Shown here: positions 9,658 to 20,400 of the stretch, piece by piece
How the letters are laid out: every line of letters begins with the position of its first letter
Numbering within the stretch: the first letter of the stretch is position 1
From: Helicoverpa zea
Taxonomy: Eukaryota > Arthropoda > Insecta > Lepidoptera > Noctuidae
Direction of reading: 5' to 3'
DNA: 64,000 nt
NCBI RefSeq assembly: GCF_022581195.2
Contig: NC_061482.1
Location: 15,252,001 to 15,316,000 of the forward strand
Notes under the pieces: generated by a model
Databases searched by the model: none
What the model saw: the letters and a program-made list of their open reading frames with translations, nothing else
What the model was told of the DNA's origin: nothing
Translations under genes and position numbers: made by a program

Positions 9658-9862
9658 TCTATACTAATATTATAAAGCTGAAGAGTTTGTTTGTTTGTTT
9701 GAACGCGCTAATATCAGGTACTAAAGGTCCGATTTGAAAATTTCTTTCAGTGTTAGATAGCCCATTTATCGAGGAAGGCTATAGGCTACTTATCGGCTTT
9801 TTATCCCAGTACGGGAAGTAGTTCCCACGGGATGCGGGTGGAACCGCTGGCAGAAGATAGTA
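9658..9862 (+). mobile_element. Short Helitron-like element nested in Harbinger copy B
   Basis: It starts TCTATACTAATATTATAAAG and ends ...GCAGAAGATAGT. Compared with copies A and C, it interrupts ACAAA/CGTACACATATT with no TSD and sits between A and T, as Helitrons do. The terminal CTAGT is mutated to ATAGT. Relatives in the window are at 20265, 39070, 42423, 51029, 51798 and 63160. Confidence 0.7.
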
Positions 9863-10180
9863 TATACATATTTGCATACATAAAAGATAAATAGTTTAAA
9901 GAAGGCGGATCACAATCCATACAAAATTGCCCCATGTCCTATAACAAAGTGACGTATCTCAAAAAAAAAGATAACAATTTTAAAAACAATATGGTACTTA
10001 TATGCAATTAACTCGTCATCCTCCATGATGCGTGTTTTCACTTAAGTGGCTTTATACGTACTGGCCATGTAAATTCAGAATGAAAAAAACCGAATGTGTG
10101 CGCTAGTGTCACGGAATCCCGAATAGGAATTCCTGATCAGGAAACCGTATCCGGAAACCGGATGTGTGCTGCCGGCCTAA

Positions 10181-11094
10181 GCCCGGCCGCAGACATCCGG
10201 TTTCCGGATACGGTTTCCTGATCAGGAATCCTGATTCGGAAACCGAAATGCTCTTTTTTCATACAAAATGTTCACAAGAGCGCACACGTTCTTACTTTTT
10301 CCGGACGGAAAATAACCTGACATTCAGTTTAAAATTTTCTCCGTGCGTTCGGGTACTCAGAACGGAATAAAACCTGATGACGTCATTCCGAACGCAGCGT
10401 TCGCGAACAATTTGGTTCGACCGCCGCACACATACGGAAATTTTCATTCTGAATCAAGGTAGCCCTGTTCCGAATGGACGTGTATCAGAGCATTCAGAGC
10501 CCGCCTGTGACTGGCTTTTTATATATGTTTTTATTTTTGTGTTAAATATTATTAAAAAAATCCTGTTTATTGAACAATTAACAAACGTACACATATTTAC
10601 ATAAATAAACACCCAAAAATAATAAGTTTTTTTATTTCTCTCATCTATGCCTTTATAATAATAATAATCAATTTTTATTCAGATAATACAATCCATTATT
10701 GTAGTAAAGACCGTTGTTATATAGTAAAGACATTTATGAAGTTCATCAAAGGATTTAATGGACTTTCTATAATACTTAATAAATAATTCTTCTGGGTATG
10801 CTCGTAATTTAGCTGTTTTAACATAGAATTGACTTTCGGATAATCTTTGACCATTCGACGGGTGTACCCAGTAACGTCGTTTCCTCTTTTTCTTGTTTAG
10901 CGCCAGTAAAAGTGCAACAGCAATCAATTCGTCATAGTCCATGATGTCGTGCCTTCAATATGGTTCCTCTTTACGTACTGGCCATGTAAATTCCGAATGA
11001 AAAAAACCGAATGTGTGCGCTAGTGACACGGAATCCCGAATCTGAATTCCTGATCAGGAAACCGTATCCGGAAACCGGATGTCTGCGGCCGGGC
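10181..11094. mobile_element. PIF/Harbinger-type element, array copy C (most complete)
   Basis: Near-perfect inverted termini starting GCCCGGCCGCAGACATCCGG (10181 and, reversed, 11094), at least 46 bp long. TAA lies on the left and TAG on the right. It carries the remnant transposase frame at 10679-10942 (minus). Over its first ~500 bp it is almost identical to copies A and B. Confidence 0.88.
10679..10942 (-). pseudogene. Harbinger transposase N-terminal fragment
   Basis: 87 codons beginning MDYDELIAVALLLALNKKKR then RRYWVHPSNGQRLSESQF, and later RAYPEELFIKYYRKSIKSFDEL. The RRYWVHP...F..YPEE.F..YYRMS...FDEL pattern is the conserved start of insect Harbinger transposases. The DDE catalytic part is absent, so the element cannot move on its own protein. 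Confidence 0.8.
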
Positions 11095-11097
11095 TAG

Positions 11098-12221
11098 GTC
11101 AAGTCATAGTTTATTACATTGAAACTTTATCACTTCACTACACTTTTAATTTGTTTTAATAGTATTTTTAATATATTTATAGATAGGTTTGTAAGTGTTC
11201 TTGTCTTTTAATAACTGTTCAAGTGTCTTGTCTGTCAAGTTAATCTCATAGTCACCCTATCAGAAAGGGACAGACGGCCTCCGTACTAACTGTTTCACTC
11301 GGCTCGTTTTTTGGTTAAAAGTGCGCAGTCCTGTTTACTATATTATGTCTATGAGGCAGATATACAGCCATGGCGAGTGCAGAATGGCACAGATTACCAC
11401 AACATAGATACAAAAAAAAAAATGTTTCGTCTTCATATACATATAGAAGAATAAGATCATTCATAAAAATCGAGTGATTGAATGGCGTTATTCATCAAAG
11501 AGCTAGCTTGGCTAGCTGTTTGATAGAATCTGAGGAATGGCTACTAACTATTCGTAGGCTGTTTAGTTGTTTGGCTACGACATATCGACGATGATTATAA
11601 TTATAATTTGTACCGACTAAATGAACTAAACACTACTACTAAACCTATGCCAGCGAATAATTTTCGTAGTATTTCACTTACATAGGTGCTGCTTCTAGTC
11701 GTCATGTGTTCAGAGGCGAAAAGAGGAGCCTTCTTTCCGAAGCGCACTCTTCTTTTATCTACACTGAATTTTATAGGCACACCTACTCGTGGGGACTAGG
11801 GATCTTAAGGTATGTAGAGGTACAGACTATTTTACATACCACGTTTTACAACATTGCTATACAACATGGTTCAGATACCTAAAGTGGACACTGATGTTAT
11901 AACAATATGTGTCCAACAATTTTATATGTAAAATTTTTTGACGCTAGTTTTATGTAAGTATTGTAAATATCTATGTAAATAAAAAAATGTTATATAACAT
12001 GCAGTGACATTGTGGATATTACTGAACAGCAACAGTGGTTACATAAAATTGCTATTCTTGGACGTGTTATAAAAAACAAGTTAGATATATTAATATGGTA
12101 CCAAGTCTGTGCGCACCTTTATAATGCGAAATAAAACAAGAGTAACATCGTTCAGATTTAAAATGATTTTATTTCAAATCTTGTAAATGCTTATTTTAAC
12201 AATAGTTTAATACGACTTACA
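11098..12221. other. Gene-free stretch
   Basis: AT-rich intergenic sequence between the Harbinger array and a MITE. No coding exon with convincing homology or splice context was found on either strand. Confidence 0.5.
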
Positions 12222-12404
12222 GCCAGTTTCTTCATCAAAAGTTAAAGCCAAAGTAAAAGTCAAAGTAATGTCTAAAGTAAAAGTAACGGTCAAATTCAAT
12301 TTTTCTATTAGTTTTGCTGTCACTTTAGCCTTGAAAAAACGTATTTGACCGTTACTTTTACTTTAGACATTACTTTAACTTTAACTTTTGATGAAGAAAC
12401 TGGC
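12222..12404. mobile_element. MITE with ~65-bp inverted arms
   Basis: GCCAGTTTCTTCATCAAAAG...TAACGGTCAAA on the left pairs with TTTGACCGTTACTTTTACTTTAG...CTGGC on the right. It is 183 bp overall and no coding capacity is visible. Confidence 0.85.
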
Positions 12405-13837
12405 CGATAGATGAGCTTATTAGTAACAACGTTTAAAGTTCTATTAAGTAAACGACTTTACTTATTTTTTTTTGAGTTATGTAAGTACCCAAGTGCTTGT
12501 AAGTTAACAAAACAGTTAACTTGCGCAGGTTTGTTATCGTCAAACAAGGTTCTTTTTCAACTTTAAAGTTATCTTATCCCAGAAAAAAATAAGTAAAGTT
12601 AAATAATGACTAGATGACTTGTAATTATTCTATTTTTACGACCTACCTCTCCAACGGTAGGCTCCTGTAATATCTAAAAGTATTCATAGGTTATTGAAAT
12701 GTTACCTGATATGTGAATCTTATTTAATTTGTTTGAAAATAATTTCTGAGTAATGAAAATTTGTTTAACAGATAAGCAACGAATTAAACCTTTGCTTGTT
12801 AGTAATATTTCATTTCTGGACAAAAGCACCAATCGAATCTACCATAGACAAAAGCTTCTTATTCCTATATCACTTCAAATACAGTCGTCCAAGGTCCACT
12901 TGTTACCTTGTACCTGACTGGGCTTAGCTTTATTAGTTCCAACCCTTCTTACTCCCAATTTCTCCATCACTTACAAAACCTTCAAAGTTTATGAGAAAGG
13001 ATTTATTAAAAAAAAAATAGGCTCCCTCGGTACCTATAATTTTAAATACCCAGATGCCTGTCATTTGAATTATTCCAGAGAAACTATGATTTTTATACTT
13101 ACTACTGATGAATATATTTTTTCACGAATGATTATTTTTAATCACACTAATTAAATACGTACCTACAGATTTGTAACTACCTAAAGTACAGTTTATATTC
13201 TACATCTATCTGTTAACGATTTTGAAAACTACTGGACCAAAAGCTCGATTTCCGTTATTTTATTGTTAATCTTTTAAATATTTTTAGACTAGAATCGATA
13301 ATCCATCTGATAACTGAACGTTGAAATAAAGCATAGTTGAAGTCTTGTACTTACTAAAAATAATTATGGCCTAATTCTGTTTTAATTTCACTCAACTAAC
13401 TTCAAAATGATATGCAGATTTAAGTGTAGAAGAAACACAGTTTAAGTGATTACTGTGGACTTAGTTACTAGGTATTACTACGTATTTGAAACCTCTAATA
13501 ATGTAACATCGTAAATTGCTACTACCTACTCAAAACATCAAAATGTTAAACACTTACATAGATTAAATCTACAAATCGGTTTCTCGTAAGCCGTTTTAAT
13601 CATTGCATTGGTTGTCGACAGAAAGAAAGTTGTTAAACTTAGTTCATGATTACAGTGGTAGTAGAAATACTGCAGTCAGTAAGTAAGGTAGTGTACATAA
13701 TCATCGTAGAGATATAGCAACGCCCACGTGTATGCATGCGGCTTTAGCCGTTGATATTATAATTTGCAACCACACAGAGATTCTTATACCATCCGTAGTT
13801 CCATGGAAACAAGTTGGTGTTTGAAATCGTAGGGTGT
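12405..13837. other. Probable 3' UTR and downstream region of the Sidestep-family gene
   Basis: Lies immediately 3' of the stop at 13838 on the minus strand. Candidate minus-strand AATAAA poly(A) signals are at 13264-13259 and 13007-13002. No repeats or other genes are recognised. Confidence 0.4.
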
Positions 13838-14466
13838 TTAGACGTAGTATGAGTGAGGGCTTGACGGGCAAGAGTCAGAAGACGAATGTGTCCCACAGTC
13901 TACAAGGACTCGGCAAGCCGGCAGAGGTGATGAAGAGTACTGCTGAAACAAATCAACCATACAATTAGCACCTGAACAAAATGATGTTGGTGACGTTAAT
14001 TACCTAATTAATTAAAGAAATCAGGTGAAAGGATCTATTAATGTATGTAGGTATGTAGGTACCTAAATTTCCTGATTATTTTTCAGGGGTCCATCGTGAC
14101 TTTCCAAAGTCAGACTTCATTTTATACATACCGTATCTACCTATATATTTCCAGTAGCTTGCTAGTTACAACAGACTCTTCAATTTACAGGTTAGCAGCT
14201 ATAAAGGTCATAGTAGACTTATCGACCAGCTTTTAACCATGGTTTTTGATCGCAACCGGGTAAAAAGTTAAGCAAAATCAATTTCTACTAATTTGATATT
14301 TGCAACATTAAAAACGTATTTACTTAAACTACATACTATTAGTGAGATAGGTATTGAAAGGTATAAACACATACATTTTGACATGCGGCCATCTGATTCA
14401 CAGTTATATTCGTTCGTCCAAGTAACCGCTCATCTCGGATGAAGTCCGGCTCCCGATGGAAAACTC
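13838..14466 (-). CDS. Cytoplasmic-tail exons of the Sidestep-family gene
   Basis: Two small exons, 14466-14375 (VFHREPDFIRDERLLG...) and 13942-13838 (QYSSSPLPACRVLVDCG..., ending SYYV and TAA). They were placed because each has an acceptor, a donor or stop, and the exact phase needed after the membrane exon (phase 1, then 0). The Ser-rich end and the terminal hydrophobic YYV resemble a class II PDZ ligand (inference). Alternative tails cannot be excluded. Confidence 0.7.
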
Positions 14467-17400
14467 CTAAAAATAGACACATAATTAAATCTGCATTGGA
14501 TAAACTAAAATAGGTAAGTCCACATAAAGTTAGTGAACTCGATTATAATATCGTGTTTTGATCTGGTAATTTCAGTGGATGCAAGAGACATAGAAGATCT
14601 TTGAGGAGCGAAACAGCAGATGCTTTAATTATTGCAGTTATAGCATAGATTTGTGTTATTAATATCTTATGGATAGTGGATTCCTGAAGCTTATTGGGTC
14701 TGGAACCTTGAGGTCATGCCTAGCTGAAAGTTAAGAACATTAAGAACAAGCATGGATTTGAAAAGGCCTAGGATTCTATCACCTAAGTATATAATTAGCA
14801 AAAGTTTTACTAACTCTATGAGATGCACATTCAATAGGAAGGCATTTTGTATCTTCGTAATAAAGGAAGACCAGTTTGTCATAAGGGTTGGTTGCATTAT
14901 CCGGGCATTTTGAAACAATGAAGCAGCTTAGTTGACTCCGAATGGGCGAGACTATGGAAAGACCACGGAAGATCGAAGGGTTTGGGCAACATTCTCAAAT
15001 AAAGCGTATAATGGTAAATAAATGTATTCAGTCAGCAGATTATTGGTACTAAACTAAGTGAGATTCATCTCTCAAAAAGATAAGAGAAGAATTCAGTAGT
15101 TTTCAGAAGAGAAAAACAAAAATTGCCTTTAGAGAACGAGCTCAGAAATCTTCGCAGCATATGAGAGTATTTGATGGACAGCATTAAAATGAAGAAGTCA
15201 CATTTTGGCAGAATCTAGATTCTAGGAAGACAGAACTATTTAAATTGTTTAGTTTAAACACAACTACAAGTAGAATCCGCTTATAACCCAATCCCATTTC
15301 AACTACTTCTTAACTCATACTATGTATACAAGAAGAACAGGGTCTGTTGTCTTAAAATCTTATTTTCAAAAGCCCAGAAAAGTCTCAATATTGGAAATGA
15401 AATAATGCGGGTTCTACTGCAGTTGCCTTAATCACCTGCATTGAACCAAAGTAATATTGTCCGATCACTATCATACAGAGAGCTGTATCTGTGCAAAAAA
15501 CAAACATATAGGTACAAAGGTACATAATATTAAACTAGGTCCGCATAGTGAACCTGTGGGTTGGTGCATGAGCTCTATGAGCTGGCTAAGTAGACTTTTA
15601 TGCGATTATGTGAAATACGCCTCACTGTTGACTAGAATACGAAGCAGCTCCAGTAGCATTGGGCATTTTATAAAGTTCCTAGTGCGTCAGGGTAAACCCT
15701 TTAGCTAAATAATTTTAATTACCAACCATAGATATAAGTAAGCATTAGTAAGAAGTGAACCTTTGTAGCATCATTTAATGAATTATTATTACATGTCTGG
15801 TAACAAATATTATTTGATACTGTAACGCAGTGCTGACACTCACCGTCATTGCGTGGTATGATGTCAGGGTTCATGGCCGCACTCTGTCGTCTTGCCATCA
15901 GGACTTTAGTTCCGAGGCTGATAGATACAATAGCGATGATGAACGCCAAGGTCCCCACGAGCGCCTCCACATACGGCATCCAAGTACTGGTCATATAGTT
16001 GTTAAGAGCTGAAAAAGGGAACTTAGCTATGTAGTCGGATAATTAGGTACCTATCAATATCGTTCGCAAGTCAAAGCCAAAGCAATGCCCATTCAGAGAA
16101 CATTGTGTATTTTAAGACCGCAGTAAAACGACTTCAGAACAGAACAGTTCGCTTTCGCTGGAGATTCGCAATGCCAATGTTATCATAGTTTAAGGCAAAA
16201 TAAAAGACGTGACGGACGCGAAGAAATTGTAACATTCCCACTAGAATGATGAACGCGACATTAGGTTAACAAGATACTTTACCTGAAGCCGGTGGTGGTT
16301 TCAAAGACTGCAGGGCAATAACATTCTCGACGCTCTTGCCTCGGGAGTTGGTAGCATATAAGACAGCCGTCATATTGCGCGAGTACACGATATCGGGTAG
16401 GAAGAAGTGGCCGGCCACGTCCGTCACGTTTCGCACTGGTGTTCCGTCTTCATCGAGGACTTCGAGGTGAATGCTTTGGGGACGACCGCCGTCCCAGCCT
16501 GAGGATATGAAAATTTTAATGTATTTATGTACCTGTCTTAATACGAACAATTCCATTGTTACAATTGATGCATGTCACAAATTACTAATGAAATAACAGT
16601 AGGTATTAGAAAACTATGACAGAATAATCTGTTAAAATGCAAGATTGTCAGCTTTTTTTGTATGTCACCTTTCTTGCATTGCACTCGTAAAGCGTTCGGG
16701 TAAGTCCGTGACACGCGGCAGTCGGGAAGTGAGGGAGGCCCGCCAGAGGTGATGTTGAAACTGCACGGCTTCTTCTGTTCTCCGAAGCTGTTGGTAGCAC
16801 GGCAGTGAAGCTGTCCAATGTCTCCCTCGCGTGACAGCCAAGTCAGGGTCGATGAGTATCTATGAGGGTAGCCGGGGACTTTCTGCAATTTTTTTGAATA
16901 AGCCATGATGCCGTAACCTTTGTATGTTTCTCAACATAATTTTATTTGACTAAATATCGTTTTGCAGGGGAATAAAGAAAACAAGAAGTGGTGTAACAGT
17001 AGAATTCTCGCATGGTTAAGGCCAAGCTGTACGTATCGGAAGGTTTGAAGAACTATTTAATCAGGGCAAGTGAAAAAGTAATACTAACCCCTTTAAACAC
17101 GCTTCCGTACAATTGATGATTGATTTATTATTGTATTAGGGTAACTCACAGTGACACCGGTGTACAAGGTGGTAGAATCGGCAAAAGTCCAGCTGAACTG
17201 CATTGGCTCGGGAGAGGCATCCACGGTGCAGGTCACAGTCTCGGCTTCCCTGACTACAGCTCCAATCTTCTCCTCGCGACCCATTTGGCAGACCGGCCGG
17301 TCTACAGAGAGAACGTTTTGTTTTCGTGGAAGTTCAGATATTAGCTTGGAGTGTTCTCGTTATTTCTCTGATAATCAATTTTGTTTAAGGAACTTGGACT

Positions 17401-20400
17401 TGAGGATACCCAATCGATTTGATGATAGATACCAAAAACATAAACTACATAGTAGGTAACTAGGTACATACTTCATGGATAATGTGAATGATAATGTGAT
17501 TCGTTTTCCCTTAAAGAAGTGAAATGGGGAAACATACAAACCACGGCTATTCTGAAATTAATAATTTTGGTAACATAGAGTTATGATTATCCTACAGGCT
17601 TGGTACTTACATCCAACATTCAGGGTGACCTTGTCCACGAAGCGCTCGGAGGGAAGGTGAGAGTTGTGAGCTCGGCAGACCAGCTTCTTCTGGTCGTCGC
17701 GGAGAGAGGGCGCCAGCGTCAGCGAAGATACCGTGTAGTTTCCGTCGTGGAGTTCCTGATAAGCCATTGTTAAACGTACAAAACCATGGAAGAAAAGATA
17801 AGGTTTTCCATACCTCGTAGAGATTGAAAGCAGCTCATATTGTTTGACGCTTGTAACTTATGATTTGTCACCGTAGTGTAGTGGGAGGACCAAGAGCCAA
17901 CGGGGCAGCAAAAATAAAGTCTTCACAATGTCGTATTGATTTGTTTTATATATCGTACTTATATTATCGTATTTATAAACAAACAATTTTGTATAATATA
18001 ATATGTAGGTATATGCAATGCAGCTTGAAAATAAAGGTATTTTGATTTAATATTTATACCGTGCATTCGATTACCATACAGTCTAGAACTGTATTTTTTT
18101 TCCACTCACCTTGTGCACGGTGGGTCTAAGCATGGTGTCTCCAAGGTGCCAGGTGATGGCAGGCGGGGGTACGCAGCCGATGACGACACAATCCACCACG
18201 CGAGGCTGGCCAGCCTCGAAGTCATAGTTGTTGTTCAAACGGATTTCCACGCTCATTGGCGGCACTGCGGAGACACGACCAGTAAGTCACAACAAACTCG
18301 GTCGCACGACAAGAGATCAATGATAATGACTAGTCAAACTCAAATGTTTTTATTTCAAACTAGCTGACCCGGCGAACTTCGCACCGCCTTTTCCTTATTT
18401 GCTCACCGTTTAGACCTACCCTGGACTACGACAAACATTTTAAAACCAAAATCAGCTCAATCGGCCCAGCCGTTCTCGAGTTTTAATCAGACTAACGAAC
18501 AACAATTCATTTTTATTTATATAGAAGATAGATAGGTCTTTGTAGGCTACTATGAAACGTCACACTAGTTGCACGGTTCCGAATACTTGGTCTCATGGAG
18601 AAGAGCCGGCAAGAAACTCCATAATAGTACAACGATCTGCCAGAGGATTCAAGTAATCGATTTTTTGTAAAGTAATTCGTATTATTTTGTCCTAAGTTTT
18701 TGCGTAATCATTCCTTGACTGTCATAACACATCGGACTCGACGACGTGTTATGATAGTCAAGGAATTGTAAGGGTCTACACGACACACGACACGCGTCTA
18801 CACAGTCCATGTAGCTGGAGCAAGTTAACATGCGCAAGTGACAAGAGCACGCGGGTGGGTATTGTGCTTTGGTACATGCGCGAGTCCCTGGACCCGCACT
18901 GTAATGCATGTAACATGCGCAAGCTACTTGCACCGCATAGATGCGAAAAAGTTATGTTTGTCATACTTACAGTACATCTTAATGACCACACCAGCAATCA
19001 GAGGCTCCGTAACGTCAGAGTTTTGGGCCAAGCATTCATAGTGTGCATCCAAGTCAGATCGGGTCAAGTTGTTCAAGTGCAAGTCAACTCGCAGTATGCC
19101 TGGCTGGTACACGTAGGCACGCTTCGTCACCAAGCCGTTGCGACGCCAGTACACCTCCGTTTCTGGCACCTCTGTAGATATTATAAACCAATTTTAGAGC
19201 TGGATAAGGTTTTAATAAGAATTGTCAGTGGAATAGTAAAAAACACTAGATAATTAAAAGATGTAATTTTCTTCTTGAATTCTCTCATTTTGCTAGCCTG
19301 TACCCATAGCTTTCCTATCCCTGCTAATATTATAAATGCGAAAGTTACTCTGTCTGTCACTCTTTCAAACCAATGAACTGATTATAATAAAATTTGGTAC
19401 AAGGATAGAGTTGACTCTCTGAACATCATCCTCCGAGCCTTTTTCCCAATCATGTTGGGGTCGGCTTCCAGTCTAACCGGATTCAGCTGAGTACCAGTGT
19501 TTTACAAGAAGCGACTGCCTATCTGACCTCCTCAACCCAGTTACCGGGGCAACCCGATACCCCTTGGTTAGACTGGTGTCAGACTTACTGGCTTCTGACT
19601 ACCCGTAACGACTGCCAAGGACGTTCAATGACAGCCGGGACCTACAGTTTAACGTGCCATGTCCGAAACACAGTCAGTCACACAGTGGTGTCTAAGATAT
19701 ACTTAGAAAGTACATACAAACTTACAAAAGTTGCACTGGTACTTGCCTGACCTGGGATCGAACCCGCGCCCTCATACTTGAGAGGAGGCCACCACGACTT
19801 TTTAGAGTTATTATAGAGTTGACTCTCTGAACGCGCTAAATATATACATACTAATACTGTAAAGCTAAAGAGTTTCAATTTTTTAATGTTTATTTGGTCG
19901 AACGGGCTAATCTCAAAACAATATTTTAACAGATAGATTCATAGAGGAAGTCTACTTTTTAGCAGTAGCTAGGGGATGAGGATAAAATCTATGGCGAAAG
20001 CATGTGATTGTTTACTTGTGCTCTTACTATCCTTGACTTCGCACGTCAGCACCAGGTTGGAGCCAAGGCTCAGAGGACCCACGTAGCCCTGGATGATCGG
20101 ACTTCCATCGCCAGTGTAAAGCTTCGGCAACCCGGGGGACTCTGAAGGATCAAAGAAATCATTGTGAGATTCTTTTTTTCTGTTCTGCTACAGAAATTAT
20201 TACTCAAACATACACAATACACATACAACCACTCGCAAACACAAGTCCACTCTCAAGGTATATACTACTAATAGTATACATGTGTGAAAGTTTATGAGAA
20301 TGCTCACGCAAAAACGGCTGGGCCGATTTAATTGAAATAGATAAAGCTACCCTGGATTAACACATAGGCTACTTTTTAGTGAACACACCACTCAGGCGAA

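Larger units (their letters stand above)
9185..10177. mobile_element. PIF/Harbinger-type element, array copy B
   Basis: Same termini as copy A; it shares a single TTA with copy A on its left and TAA with copy C on its right. The left terminal repeat holds eight tandem 13-bp units (9201-9304), and the right half carries a Helitron-like insertion (9658-9862). The interior sequence (CATACAAAATGTTCACAAGAGCG...) is nearly identical to copies A and C. Confidence 0.85.

Noticed and set aside
12222..12404. Possible long hairpin microRNA precursor
   Set aside because: Arms of ~65 bp with distinct ends and similar elements in the window make a MITE more likely; no small-RNA evidence.
18682..19253. Open frames overlapping the second Ig exon on the plus strand
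   Set aside because: Antisense shadows of exon 19171-18971.
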